Source of the DNA: an uncultured Sphingomonadaceae bacterium
GTDB taxonomy: Bacteria; Pseudomonadota; Alphaproteobacteria; Sphingomonadales; Sphingomonadaceae
Direction of reading: 5' to 3'
DNA length: 64,000 nt
Assembly (NCBI GenBank): GCA_947495985.1
Contig: CANMBD010000001.1
Span: 434,001 to 498,000, forward strand
Shown: piece by piece, positions 46,318 to 55,358 of the stretch
How the letters are laid out: the number at the start of each line of letters is the position of its first letter
Numbering within the stretch: position 1 is the first letter of the stretch
Notes under the pieces: model-generated
The model's database searches: none
The model's input: the letters and a program-made list of their open reading frames with translations, nothing else
Told to the model about the DNA's origin: nothing
Position numbers and translations under genes: made by a program

Positions 46318-46944
46318 ATGACCATTATTGTCCATCATCTCGAAAACAGCCGGTCCCAACGCATCCTCTGGTTGCTGGAAGAATTGGCGCTTCCTTATGA
46401 GATCAAACGCTATGAACGGCACCCGAAGACCCAGCGCGCACCGGACAGTTTAAAAGCCATCCATCCGCTGGGCAAGTCACCGATGATCGAAGATGACGGT
46501 CAGGTGATTATCGAGACGGCAGCAATTGTCGAATATCTCGTGAGGAAAGCGGGTGGGACATTGGGAGCGCCGGAAGACAAAACCGGAGCCCAGCTTTACA
46601 CTCAATATTTGCACTTTGCCGAGGGATCGATGATGCCGCCGCTGTTTGGCACACTTGTTATCAATCGCTTGGGATTTCTGGGCTGGCCGGCAAAGAAACC
46701 GATAATGGGCATGGTGGAAGACCTGCTCTCATGGCTTGAAACCGAACTCGCGTCCCGCCCTTATTTCGCGGGTAGTGAATTGACAGCCGCCGATGTGATG
46801 ATGAGTTTTCCTTTGGAGGCAAGCCAGGCACGCGCTGGTCTGGATGATCGTTTCCCGAATTTGCAGAGCTGGCTCAAACGCATTCATGACCGGCCACAAT
46901 ATAAAACTGCGCTCGAAAAAGGCGGTCCCTATGCCTATGCGTGA
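46318..46944 (+). CDS. glutathione S-transferase family protein
   Basis: A 208-residue cytosolic protein with an N-terminal thioredoxin-like GST domain (about 1-80) and a C-terminal helical domain (about 90-205). HHLENSRSQRILWLLEEL supplies the likely catalytic Ser/Asn area, with the cis-Pro and SNAIL-like element in KSPMIEDDGQVIIETAAIVEYL. It resembles the fungal/bacterial Gtt1-like class. It probably conjugates glutathione to electrophiles; substrate unknown. An AAGGGG site precedes the ATG. It stands alone between the recA terminator and alaS. Confidence 0.9.
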   Translation: MTIIVHHLENSRSQRILWLLEELALPYEIKRYERHPKTQRAPDSLKAIHPLGKSPMIEDDGQVIIETAAIVEYLVRKAGGTLGAPEDKTGAQLYTQYLHFAEGSMMPPLFGTLVINRLGFLGWPAKKPIMGMVEDLLSWLETELASRPYFAGSELTAADVMMSFPLEASQARAGLDDRFPNLQSWLKRIHDRPQYKTALEKGGPYAYA

Positions 46945-47017
46945 TCATGCATCAGAATTTGCTGATTGATCGATTGACGGGATTGTAAACCGGACGGGCC
47001 TCGCCTAAGTCGATTTC

Positions 47018-49666
47018 ATGATTACCACCAACGACATAAGACGCTCTTTTCTGGAATATTTTGCGGCACAGGGGCACGAAGTTGTTCCTTCGTCTCCTCT
47101 GATTCCGCACAATGACCCGACGTTGATGTTCATCAATGCTGGCATGGTACCGTTCAAGAATATCTTCACGGGCGCTGAGAAGAGCAAATTCCCGACGGCG
47201 ACATCAAGCCAGAAATGCGTCCGTGCCGGCGGTAAGCATAATGATCTAGATAATGTCGGCTATACCGCTCGTCACCATACGTTCTTTGAAATGCTTGGTA
47301 ACTTCTCCTTCGGCGATTATTTCAAGGAACAGGCGATCCACAACGCTTGGGAATTAATTACCAAGACGTGGGAAATTTCCGCCGATCGGCTGACAGTGAC
47401 CGTCTATCATACCGATGACGAAGCCTTTGATTTGTGGCGTAAAATATCAGGACTACCGGAAGAACGCATCATCCGAATTGCGACCAATGACAATTTCTGG
47501 TCCATGGGTGACACCGGCCCCTGCGGCCCCTGCAGCGAAATATTCTATGATCATGGCGATCATATTTTTGGTGGCCCTCCTGGTAGCCCGGATGAGGACG
47601 GCGATCGCTTTGTGGAAATCTGGAATCTGGTGTTCATGCAGTATGAACAGCATGCGGGCGGCGATCGTATCGATTTGCCAAAACCATCAATTGATACCGG
47701 CATGGGGCTGGAGCGCGTTGCGGCCGTGATGCAGGGCACGCACGACAATTATGAAATTGACCTGTTTAAGGCACTGATCGCCCAATCCGGTTCTCTAACC
47801 GGCACCGAAACGACTGGGGATAATCAGGCCAGTCATCGCGTTATCGCCGATCATTTGCGCGCTTCATCCTTTCTGGTGGCCGATGGTGTTCTGCCAGCCA
47901 ATGAAGGCCGCGGCTATGTGCTGCGGCGGATCATGCGGCGCGCCATGCGTCATGCCCACTTGCTGGGCGCTCAGGACCCGTTGATGCACCGAATGGTCGG
48001 CGCGTTAACCGGTGAAATGGGCAATGCATTTCCAGAGCTGATCCGTGCGAAACCGCTTATCGAGGAAACCTTGCTGCGGGAGGAAACCAATTTCCGTCTG
48101 ACGCTCGACAAGGGCCTCAAGCTTCTGGATGCCGAGATTGCAGACATGAACGACGGCGATGTTTTGCCCGGCACTACCGCTTTCAAACTCTACGACACAT
48201 ATGGTTTCCCCTATGATCTGACCGAAGATGCTCTGCGGGCCAACTCGCTGGGTGTCGACCGCGATGGTTTCGATGCGGCCATGGCAGAACAAAAGGCCGC
48301 TGCCCGCGCCGCCTGGAAGGGATCTGGAGACCAGGCGTCGGAGACCGTGTGGTTCAACATCGCTGAGCGCGAAGGGAGCACGGAATTCACGGGCTATAGC
48401 GCGGAATCGGGTGATGGTGTCGTCATTGCGTTGGTCAAGGACGGTGAAGAAATTCAGTCTGCCAAAACCGGTGACGAAGTCATAATGCTGACGAATCAGA
48501 CGCCGTTCTATGGCGAAAGCGGTGGTCAGATGGGCGATAGCGGTATGGTCTCTGGGCAGGACGGTTTCTCGGCCAGTGTTGCTGATACAAGCAAACCGCT
48601 CGGTCGCCTTCACGCGCACCAAATGAAAATAGATAACGGAGCGGTTGCCGTAGGTGATACCGTCCATCTGGTGGTCGATTCAAAACGCCGGACCGAACTG
48701 CGCGCCAACCATAGCGCAACCCACTTGCTGCATAAGGCGCTGCGACACCATCTGGGCGATCATGTGACACAGAAGGGCAGTTTGGTGGCGCCAGACCGTC
48801 TGCGATTTGATTTCTCCCATCCCGCCGCTTTGACTGATGCTGAAATCAAAGCCGTTGAGGCCGATGTAAATGCACAGGTGAGGGGTAACAGCTCTGTCGT
48901 GACCCGCCTGATGAGCCCGGACGATGCCGTTGCCGCCGGAGCGCTGGCCCTGTTTGGTGAGAAATATGGCGATGAAGTGCGCGTTCTGTCGATGGGCGTG
49001 GAAGACGATACCGACTATTCGGTAGAGCTTTGCGGCGGAACCCATGTCAACGCGCTTGGCGATATCGGTTTGATGGTAATCATCTCTGAATCGGCAGTAT
49101 CGAGCGGTGTCCGCCGCATCGAAGCGTTGACCGGTGAAGCTGCCCGGTTGTGGTTAGGCGAACGGGACAGCAAGCTCAGATTCATTGCCGCTGCCTTGAA
49201 GGCGTCTCCCGAGGAGGCAGCCGAGCGGGTGTCCGCGTTGGTGGAAGAGCGTAAGAAGCTCGACCGCGAGTTGACGGAAGCGAAAAAGGCTTTGGCACTG
49301 GCCGGAGATGGTGGCGGCTCGGCAAAGAACGAAGTGGAAACCATTGGCGATGTTTCTTTTAGCGGCCAGGTGATAACTGGCCTGAATCCGAAAGAGCTTC
49401 GCGGCCTGATTGATGAAGAAAAAAAGAAAATGGGTAGCGGTATCAGCGCGCTGATCGCGGTTAACGATGGCCGCGCCACAGTGGCTGTCGGCGTAACGGA
49501 TGATCTCACCGGCTCGCATAATGCAGTTGATCTGGTTCAGTCTGCGGTCGCGGCTGTCGGCGGAAAAGGTGGTGGTGGTCGCCCTGACATGGCGCAAGGC
49601 GGTGGACCGGATGGCACCAAAGCCGATGATGCTATTGCTGCAATAAAAGCTATTCTTGCGGGCTGA
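47018..49666 (+). CDS. alaS: alanine--tRNA ligase
   Basis: An 882-residue class IIc synthetase charging tRNA-Ala. Motif 1 begins at [23 protein letters not shown], motif 2/3 elements follow ([24 protein letters not shown]), and the editing domain has [12 protein letters not shown] and the LCGGTHV zinc motif. A C-terminal coiled-coil and C-Ala domain ends [13 protein letters not shown]. Full length. It directly follows the GST gene region and ends overlapping the 3' end of the CPA2 antiporter gene on the other strand by 17 nt. Confidence 0.98.
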   Translation: MITTNDIRRSFLEYFAAQGHEVVPSSPLIPHNDPTLMFINAGMVPFKNIFTGAEKSKFPTATSSQKCVRAGGKHNDLDNVGYTARHHTFFEMLGNFSFGDYFKEQAIHNAWELITKTWEISADRLTVTVYHTDDEAFDLWRKISGLPEERIIRIATNDNFWSMGDTGPCGPCSEIFYDHGDHIFGGPPGSPDEDGDRFVEIWNLVFMQYEQHAGGDRIDLPKPSIDTGMGLERVAAVMQGTHDNYEIDLFKALIAQSGSLTGTETTGDNQASHRVIADHLRASSFLVADGVLPANEGRGYVLRRIMRRAMRHAHLLGAQDPLMHRMVGALTGEMGNAFPELIRAKPLIEETLLREETNFRLTLDKGLKLLDAEIADMNDGDVLPGTTAFKLYDTYGFPYDLTEDALRANSLGVDRDGFDAAMAEQKAAARAAWKGSGDQASETVWFNIAEREGSTEFTGYSAESGDGVVIALVKDGEEIQSAKTGDEVIMLTNQTPFYGESGGQMGDSGMVSGQDGFSASVADTSKPLGRLHAHQMKIDNGAVAVGDTVHLVVDSKRRTELRANHSATHLLHKALRHHLGDHVTQKGSLVAPDRLRFDFSHPAALTDAEIKAVEADVNAQVRGNSSVVTRLMSPDDAVAAGALALFGEKYGDEVRVLSMGVEDDTDYSVELCGGTHVNALGDIGLMVIISESAVSSGVRRIEALTGEAARLWLGERDSKLRFIAAALKASPEEAAERVSALVEERKKLDRELTEAKKALALAGDGGGSAKNEVETIGDVSFSGQVITGLNPKELRGLIDEEKKKMGSGISALIAVNDGRATVAVGVTDDLTGSHNAVDLVQSAVAAVGGKGGGGRPDMAQGGGPDGTKADDAIAAIKAILAG

Positions 49667-51458
49667 GTTTTGTCGCAGAAACGGTGCTATCGTCCAAAGC
49701 CGATGATTTAAGCTTGGGCCCAACTTCCAGATCACCGTCTTTTTGGATTTGGTGCCGAATCTGATCGCGTTTCTCATGAATGGACGCGATGACAGGCCCC
49801 ATGGCGACGCCGTTTTCCACCAGTATCGCCTCTGATAATTGCAGTGACCCTTCCAGTGCCTCGGGTACCGCATTGGTGGCGCCGGCCTGATAAAGCTCGG
49901 CGGCGTGTTCTGTATCCCGGGCGCGTACAATAATCGGCAAATTGGGAACCCATGCGCGAACCTTCTTCACAACCTGGACGGAGAGAACCGGTTCGTCCAT
50001 CGTCAATACGAGCGCTTTAGCGTGGCCAAGCCTTAGCCGGTCCAGCATTTCATTGCGCGCCACATTCCCAAAGATAATCGGATAACCGTCCCGCCGGGCG
50101 CCCGCGACCACATCAATATTCGACTCTATTGCCAGATAGTTCTGGTCATGTGCCTGCATCATGTCCGCCACCAAGCGCCCCACTCTGCCAAAGCCAATGA
50201 TAATCGTTTTCTCGGCATCAATGACCTGATCGTCGGTGGCTTCGATATTTTCGCCTCGCAGCTCAATTCGTCTGGCCATATCATGACCAAACCTGGCCAG
50301 CAGAGGCGTGATCGTAAGACCGATTGCAGTAACAATTTGCCAGAAAGCGGCCGTTTGTGGCTGGATAAGTTGCGCTTGGGTGGCGGCTGCCAGAACGATC
50401 AAGGTGGTTTCTGAGGGGCTGGACATCAACACGCCGGCCTCTGTGGCGGTACCCGGCCGTGCACCGGCAAACCGCAGCAAGCCGCCGGTTACAATTGCCT
50501 TTACCAGTACCACCCCGACAACAGCTGTGATCAGGCTGGCCCAGTTTTCCAGAATGACACGAATATCGATCTGCATGCCAACAGTGATCAGAAATACACC
50601 GAGTGCCAGCCCCTTGAAGGGAGCAGTGATAACCTCAACTTCACCATGATATTCAGTCTCGGCGATAAGCAGTCCGGCCAAAAGTGCACCTACTATCGGC
50701 GAGAGACCAGTCGCAGCCGTCGCAAGGCTGGCGAGGATGATGACCAACAGGCTAACGGACAAAAAAAGTTCGGGACTTTTCGTCCGTGCTGCCTGTGCAA
50801 AAATCCGCGGCAATAATAGTCGTCCAAGCACCAACATCCCGATTATCACCGCGCCGCCAATAATAAGGGTGTTTATCAGCTCTTCCCACGACGATCCGCT
50901 GGCATAGGAAGGTGCGAGGGCGCCGAGCAGAAAAATGATCGGTACGATGGCAACGTCTTCGAACAGGAGCATGGCTAGCGCAGCGCGACCCACCGGGGTT
51001 TTTGTGCCGGACATCGGCAGTACAAGAGCCGTAGATGACAACGCCAAGGCTAGGCCGAGACCGAGTGCGCCGGCGGGATTCTGTCCTATCAGATAAAGAA
51101 CAAAACCAATGATGAAACCGGATATGGTCAACTCTGCAGCGCCGACACCGAATACGAGTTGCCGCATCGACCAAAGCCGCTTGAAAGACAGTTCCAGGCC
51201 TATGGAGAATAGCAGCAGGATTATCCCGAACTCGGCGAAGGGCTCTATCGCTTCCCGATCATTGATCGTGACAAATTTGAGCCAGTCATATTGGCCTGAA
51301 AGAGCGCCGAGTCCCGAGGGGCCCAGCAAAATCCCGACCAGGATGAAACCGATAATCGGCGTGATCCGAAAACGCGCGAAGGCGGGAATAACCAGCCCTG
51401 CTGCTCCCAATATGACTATAGCGTCGATAAATGCCGGATTGTCGAGCGGTGTACTCAT
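49650..51458 (-). CDS. CPA2 cation:proton antiporter (KefB-like)
   Basis: A 602-residue membrane protein with about 12 TMs (residues 10-390) of the Na/H exchanger CPA2 family and a cytosolic RCK/TrkA-N domain (about 405-530) with NAD-binding [16 protein letters not shown]. The [10 protein letters not shown] region and [12 protein letters not shown] are typical of KefB/KefC and YbaL types. A C-terminal extension of about 70 residues follows. It probably effluxes K+ (or Na+) in exchange for protons during stress. ATG at 51458 has AGGTG upstream; an in-frame GTG at 51467 lacks one. icd lies 58 nt upstream on the same strand. Ends tail-to-tail with alaS. Confidence 0.88.
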   Translation of the reverse strand: MSTPLDNPAFIDAIVILGAAGLVIPAFARFRITPIIGFILVGILLGPSGLGALSGQYDWLKFVTINDREAIEPFAEFGIILLLFSIGLELSFKRLWSMRQLVFGVGAAELTISGFIIGFVLYLIGQNPAGALGLGLALALSSTALVLPMSGTKTPVGRAALAMLLFEDVAIVPIIFLLGALAPSYASGSSWEELINTLIIGGAVIIGMLVLGRLLLPRIFAQAARTKSPELFLSVSLLVIILASLATAATGLSPIVGALLAGLLIAETEYHGEVEVITAPFKGLALGVFLITVGMQIDIRVILENWASLITAVVGVVLVKAIVTGGLLRFAGARPGTATEAGVLMSSPSETTLIVLAAATQAQLIQPQTAAFWQIVTAIGLTITPLLARFGHDMARRIELRGENIEATDDQVIDAEKTIIIGFGRVGRLVADMMQAHDQNYLAIESNIDVVAGARRDGYPIIFGNVARNEMLDRLRLGHAKALVLTMDEPVLSVQVVKKVRAWVPNLPIIVRARDTEHAAELYQAGATNAVPEALEGSLQLSEAILVENGVAMGPVIASIHEKRDQIRHQIQKDGDLEVGPKLKSSALDDSTVSATKLSPQE

Positions 51459-51515
51459 AAGAGACACCTATACGCGAAACATTCCGTTTGTCAGCAAGTC
51501 AAAACGCCTTGGAAC

Positions 51516-52736
51516 CTATTTCCAGTTTTGCATTTCCGTTTCGAGATTGGAGCGGACCGCTTCAAAGAATTGTTCGGTTGTCATCCAGCTTTGATCCGGG
51601 CCAATGAGGATCGCCAGATCCTTTGTCATGCTACCGCTTTCGACTGTTTGGATGCAAACTTTCTCAAGTGTTTCGGCAAAGCGTGTGACTTCTGGCGTAT
51701 CATCGAACTTGCCGCGGTAAATCAGACCGCGGGTCCATGCAAAGATGGAAGCAATCGGATTGGTTGAGGTGGCTTTACCTTCCTGATGCTGGCGATAATG
51801 GCGCGTAACCGTACCATGTGCCGCTTCGGCTTCCACGGTATCGCCGGTTGGAGTCATCAATACCGACGTCATGAGACCAAGCGAACCAAAGCCCTGCGCA
51901 ACGGTGTCGGACTGCACGTCGCCGTCATAGTTTTTGCAGGCCCAGACAAACTTGCCGCTCCATTTCATGGCGGAGGCGACCATGTCATCGATCAGGCGAT
52001 GTTCATAGATAATGTCCGCTTTTTCAAACTTGTCCTTGAACTCGGTTTCGAACACTTCCTCAAACAGATCTTTGAAACGTCCGTCATAGGCTTTCATGAT
52101 TGTGTTCTTGGTAGACAGATAGACTGGCCAGTTGCGATTAAGCCCATAATTCATGGAAGCACGGGCAAAGTCGCGGATGGAATCGTCGAGATTATACATC
52201 GCCATGGCAACACCGGGGGACGGGAATTGAAAAACTTCCTCGTCAATCTTGGTGCCATCGTCGCCGTCGAAGACCAGGCGGAGTTTGCCGGGGCCCGGGA
52301 CTTTAAAGTCAGTTGCGCGATATTGGTCACCAAAGGCGTGGCGACCAACCACGATTGGATCGGTCCAGCCCGGGACCAGCCGGGGTACATTGTCAATTAC
52401 GATTGGTTCACGGAAAACAACGCCGCCAAGAATATTACGGATGGTGCCGTTTGGTGATTTCCACATCCGCTTCAGGTCGAATTCTTCGACCCGTGCCTCG
52501 TCCGGGGTGATGGTGGCGCATTTAACGCCAACACCATGTTTGTTGATAGCGTTGGCCGCATCAACGGTGATTTTATCATTGGTATCATCGCGCACCTGGA
52601 TGGCGAGATCATAATAATGCAGGTCAATGTCCAGATAAGGCTCGATAAGCTTTTCGCGAATCCATTGCCAGATGATCCGTGTCATCTCATCGCCATCAAG
52701 TTCGACGACCGGGTTTTTGACCTTAATTTTAGACAT
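51516..52736 (-). CDS. icd: isocitrate dehydrogenase (NADP+)
   Basis: A 406-residue NADP-dependent isocitrate dehydrogenase of the homodimeric, eukaryote-like type: [17 protein letters not shown] at the start, [14 protein letters not shown] (substrate Ser and Asn), [12 protein letters not shown], and [21 protein letters not shown]. It makes 2-oxoglutarate and NADPH in the TCA cycle. The ATG at 52736 opens the family's usual N-terminus; the frame to 52757 is too long by seven residues. It is divergent from psd with 181 nt between, which hold both promoters. Confidence 0.97.
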   Translation of the reverse strand: MSKIKVKNPVVELDGDEMTRIIWQWIREKLIEPYLDIDLHYYDLAIQVRDDTNDKITVDAANAINKHGVGVKCATITPDEARVEEFDLKRMWKSPNGTIRNILGGVVFREPIVIDNVPRLVPGWTDPIVVGRHAFGDQYRATDFKVPGPGKLRLVFDGDDGTKIDEEVFQFPSPGVAMAMYNLDDSIRDFARASMNYGLNRNWPVYLSTKNTIMKAYDGRFKDLFEEVFETEFKDKFEKADIIYEHRLIDDMVASAMKWSGKFVWACKNYDGDVQSDTVAQGFGSLGLMTSVLMTPTGDTVEAEAAHGTVTRHYRQHQEGKATSTNPIASIFAWTRGLIYRGKFDDTPEVTRFAETLEKVCIQTVESGSMTKDLAILIGPDQSWMTTEQFFEAVRSNLETEMQNWK

Positions 52737-52917
52737 AGAAATTATTCTTTCCTGCAAGCAATGTTTATCGAAGCATTCGGTGGGAGGAATCTAAGATGAC
52801 GATCTCTTAGCAAAGATCGCAATATGTTCAACCATCTGTTCAAAACTCTCGTCATTGATCCTGCAAAACTGCTGTAGGAGTATTGTCAGAGCAGGACACT
52901 GCTTCTAAGGAACATGC

Positions 52918-53652
52918 ATGGCGATAGAAAAATATTCAAACAAAGGCCTTGGCGAAGCCAAATGGTCTTTTCCACCGGTCCACCCCGAAGGCCGTAAATT
53001 TGCTGTCATCTCGGCGGCCATTACAGCAGTCTTTGCGTTTTTCGCATGGGAAACACTGGCATGGCCCATGGCTGGCGTTACCATCTGGGTGCTGGCTTTT
53101 TTCCGTGATCCGAAACGGGTCACGCCTTTGGACGACAAATATATTGTTGCGCCGGCGGACGGGCTGATCAATTTGATCATGCCGGTCGTGCCACCGCTGG
53201 AACTTCAAGGTGAGGGCGGCCTCGGGGACGAGGAACTGATCCGCGTCTCGATTTTCATGAGCGTCTTTGACGTACATATCAATCGCACGCCCATTGAGGG
53301 CACGGTGAAACGGCAGGCTTATATATCGGGCAAATTCCTCAATGCGGATCTTGATAAAGCCAGCGATGAAAACGAGCGCCAGCATTTCATGGTCGAACGC
53401 AACGATGGCCTGAAGGTTGGCTTTACCCAGATAGCTGGACTGGTCGCACGGCGGATCATGTCCTTTGTGAAAGAAGGCGATTTTGTTGCGGTCGGGCAGC
53501 GTATTGGCCTGATTCGCTTTGGCAGCCGCGTCGATGTTTACCTGCCCAAGGGGACAACACCCAATGTAGTTCTGGGGCAGCGGACCATCGCCGGAGAAAC
53601 GATTATTGCCGAAATCGGGCAAGTGAAAGAAATTGAAGGCATTGGTCAATGA
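52918..53652 (+). CDS. psd: phosphatidylserine decarboxylase
   Basis: A 244-residue short-form decarboxylase that makes phosphatidylethanolamine at the inner membrane. One N-terminal TM (about 30-48, [17 protein letters not shown]), then [23 protein letters not shown] and the self-cleavage site [10 protein letters not shown], where the Ser of GS becomes the pyruvoyl cofactor of the alpha chain. An AAGGAA site stands before the ATG. pssA, which makes its substrate, follows 35 nt later, as is common in alphaproteobacteria. Confidence 0.95.
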   Translation: MAIEKYSNKGLGEAKWSFPPVHPEGRKFAVISAAITAVFAFFAWETLAWPMAGVTIWVLAFFRDPKRVTPLDDKYIVAPADGLINLIMPVVPPLELQGEGGLGDEELIRVSIFMSVFDVHINRTPIEGTVKRQAYISGKFLNADLDKASDENERQHFMVERNDGLKVGFTQIAGLVARRIMSFVKEGDFVAVGQRIGLIRFGSRVDVYLPKGTTPNVVLGQRTIAGETIIAEIGQVKEIEGIGQ

Positions 53653-53687
53653 CGACCGGGCCAAATATTCAGGGCTCGACCTAGTTA

Positions 53688-54482
53688 GTGGCTGATAAGA
53701 AAACCACGGAACGACCGGAACGAGGTATATCGCTGCGGGCCTTTACGCCGAATGCGGTGACCGCCCTGGCGCTTTGTGTTGGCCTCAGCGGTGTGCGCTT
53801 TGCATTTCTGGAAAATTGGGTGCTGGCTGCCGGTGCTGTTGTTCTGGCCGGTATATTGGACGGATTGGACGGGCGCATCGCCCGGTTGCTGAATGCTCAA
53901 AGCCGTTTTGGTGCGGAACTCGATTCGCTTTCTGACGTGATCGCTTTTGGCGTTACGCCCGCGCTTGTCATGTTTTTCTGGTCACTGCAGCACATGCCAC
54001 AATTTGGCTGGGTGATATCCCTGACCATGGCCGTGGGGTGTGCGTTACGGCTGGCCCGGTTCAACGCGCATATTGATGACGAGGATCAGCCGCACAAATC
54101 GGCTGGGTTTTTAACCGGCATTCCCGCTCCGGTCGCTGCCGGTCTTGCCATGCTGCCCTTATATCTCTGGGTGATTACTGATCAGGAGCTGTTTCGCCAT
54201 TATTTTGTGGTCGGGCCATGGATTGTGCTCATCGCCTTCCTCATGATCTCTAACACAGCCACCTATAGTTGGTCTTCACTTCGGTTGCGTAAGAATATCC
54301 GTCTGGAGGCTCTTGCGGGCTTCGCTCTGCTTGGTGTCGCGCTTATCAACAATCCGTGGATAACATTAAGTGTGATCAGTATCGGCTATATCGTTCTGAT
54401 TCCGTTCAGCATCCGTAGCTACGCAAAGGTCAAGCGGCAGCGCGCAAAGGAACTGTCCGAACAGTCCGGCGGTGCGGGCTAG
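53688..54482 (+). CDS. pssA: CDP-diacylglycerol--serine O-phosphatidyltransferase
   Basis: A 264-residue membrane enzyme of the CDP-alcohol phosphatidyltransferase family, with about eight hydrophobic segments. The signature DGLDGRIARLLNAQSRFG then ELDSLSD is present (about residues 63-88), giving the four metal-binding Asp. It joins serine to CDP-diacylglycerol to form phosphatidylserine for Psd. The start is GTG at 53688 without a strong ribosome site. Its last 53 nt overlap, on the other strand, the 3' end of the small SOS-type gene at 54430. Confidence 0.95.
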   Translation: MADKKTTERPERGISLRAFTPNAVTALALCVGLSGVRFAFLENWVLAAGAVVLAGILDGLDGRIARLLNAQSRFGAELDSLSDVIAFGVTPALVMFFWSLQHMPQFGWVISLTMAVGCALRLARFNAHIDDEDQPHKSAGFLTGIPAPVAAGLAMLPLYLWVITDQELFRHYFVVGPWIVLIAFLMISNTATYSWSSLRLRKNIRLEALAGFALLGVALINNPWITLSVISIGYIVLIPFSIRSYAKVKRQRAKELSEQSGGAG

Positions 54483-54672
54483 TCCGGCAAGCCTTGTTCG
54501 CTGGACCACGATTGCGCTGCGAGACAGCTTGTGCACTGACGTTCTTCTCACCAAGTTCCGCAACTATCACGGCCATTATTTTGTCCTGATAAGTATGAAA
54601 CATCATCCCGATGGTAAGAACTGCGCCAATCAGGGCGAGGGCAAAGAAGGTGGCAATAGCGAATGTCAGCAT
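54430..54672 (-). CDS. small membrane protein with LexA-type promoter
   Basis: An 80-residue protein I could not place in a family. Residues 2-24 (LTFAIATFFALALIGAVLTIGMM) form one TM helix, followed by FHTYQDKIMAVIVAELGEKN and an Arg-rich tail (about 53-78). The ATG at 54672 has GGGAA about 8 nt upstream, and a near-consensus promoter with four LexA half-sites lies at 54688-54733, so expression should rise with DNA damage. The last codons run antisense to pssA. A short single-TM protein under LexA recalls division inhibitors such as SidA (Caulobacter) or YneA (Bacillus); this is analogy only, no homology is claimed. Gene prediction is supported mainly by its promoter. Confidence 0.65.
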   Translation of the reverse strand: MLTFAIATFFALALIGAVLTIGMMFHTYQDKIMAVIVAELGEKNVSAQAVSQRNRGPANKACRTSPHRRTVRTVPLRAAA

Positions 54673-54687
54673 GTCAAATTCCCGTAT

Positions 54688-54724
54688 GTTCTTTCTATGA
54701 ACCTTTAATGTTCTAAATATGTTC
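54688..54724 (-). promoter_or_regulatory. array of four LexA half-sites, 11-bp period
   Basis: GTTC (54688), GAAC (54699), GTTC (54710) and GTTC (54721) each begin exactly 11 bp after the previous one. The last pair, GTTC-TAAATAT-GTTC (54710-54724), is a perfect alphaproteobacterial LexA box like that of recA; the others add inverted-orientation half-sites at the same period. The array overlaps the -10 and spacer of the minus-strand promoter, so LexA binding should repress it. Confidence 0.75.
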
Positions 54725-54733
54725 TCATGTCAA
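54705..54733 (-). promoter_or_regulatory. promoter of the small LexA-controlled gene
   Basis: On the minus strand a consensus -35 TTGACA (54733-54728) is followed by a 17-nt spacer and a weaker -10 CATTAA (54710-54705). Initiation would fall near 54698, giving a leader of about 25 nt before the ATG at 54672. Confidence 0.55.
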
Positions 54734-54948
54734 ACATTATCTGAAACTTGCTTGAAATACGCATCAAGTGGCGAAAAGGTTACATCCTGCTGCTGATGTG
54801 GAATTCTCGCAGCCGGGGCAGCTTACGCCCTTTCAAGTTGTGCAATGGTCAGGCTTGGTCTGTTTTCAAAGGGCCGACCTTATCCAATTACATAATGGTC
54901 TTCCATTTCGTCCCCTCTATGATCGGAGGGTCGAAAGAAAGAGAGTGA

Positions 54949-55347
54949 ATGTCGGTAGACCCTTATATCTATGTTGTTATCGTCAGCGCGCTAGCACTGT
55001 TGGCTTACTATTTCACTCTGCTGATGGCCGGTTTGGCGCGGGGCAGATTCAAAATTGAAGCGCCATCGCACAGCGGCCCTCCGGAATATGAACGCTATGT
55101 TCGTGCTCATCACAATACACTTGAGCATCTGGTTCTGTTTCTGCCCGGATTATGGCTCTTCGCTTATACGGTCAGCCCGGTCTGGGCCGCCGGGATTGGA
55201 CTAATCTGGCCCGTCATGCGCGTGGGCTATGCTTTGGGCTATCATAAGGCATCTGAAAAGCGGTTGCTGTGGATTTATCTCAGCATGCCGCCCATATACA
55301 TTTTTGTTCTGGGCTCGCTTATCGGCGGCCTGGTGCAGGCAATCTGA
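54949..55347 (+). CDS. MAPEG family protein
   Basis: A 132-residue protein with four hydrophobic segments (about 7-28, 58-78, 80-98, 108-128). YERYVRAHHNTLEHLVLFLPGLWLF carries the conserved ERxxRAHxNxxE pattern of the MAPEG family, which includes microsomal glutathione transferases and eicosanoid enzymes. Bacterial members may conjugate glutathione or act on lipid peroxides. An AGAGAG element precedes the ATG. The amidohydrolase starts 11 nt after its stop. The LexA array lies 225 nt upstream, and the gap between holds no clear gene. Confidence 0.85.
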   Translation: MSVDPYIYVVIVSALALLAYYFTLLMAGLARGRFKIEAPSHSGPPEYERYVRAHHNTLEHLVLFLPGLWLFAYTVSPVWAAGIGLIWPVMRVGYALGYHKASEKRLLWIYLSMPPIYIFVLGSLIGGLVQAI

Positions 55348-55358
55348 GGATGAGAGAG

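Noticed and set aside
54748..54948. 66-codon plus-strand frame before the MAPEG gene
   Set aside because: Opens with a non-ATG codon, shows no conserved pattern and carries no clear ribosome site; treated as leader sequence.
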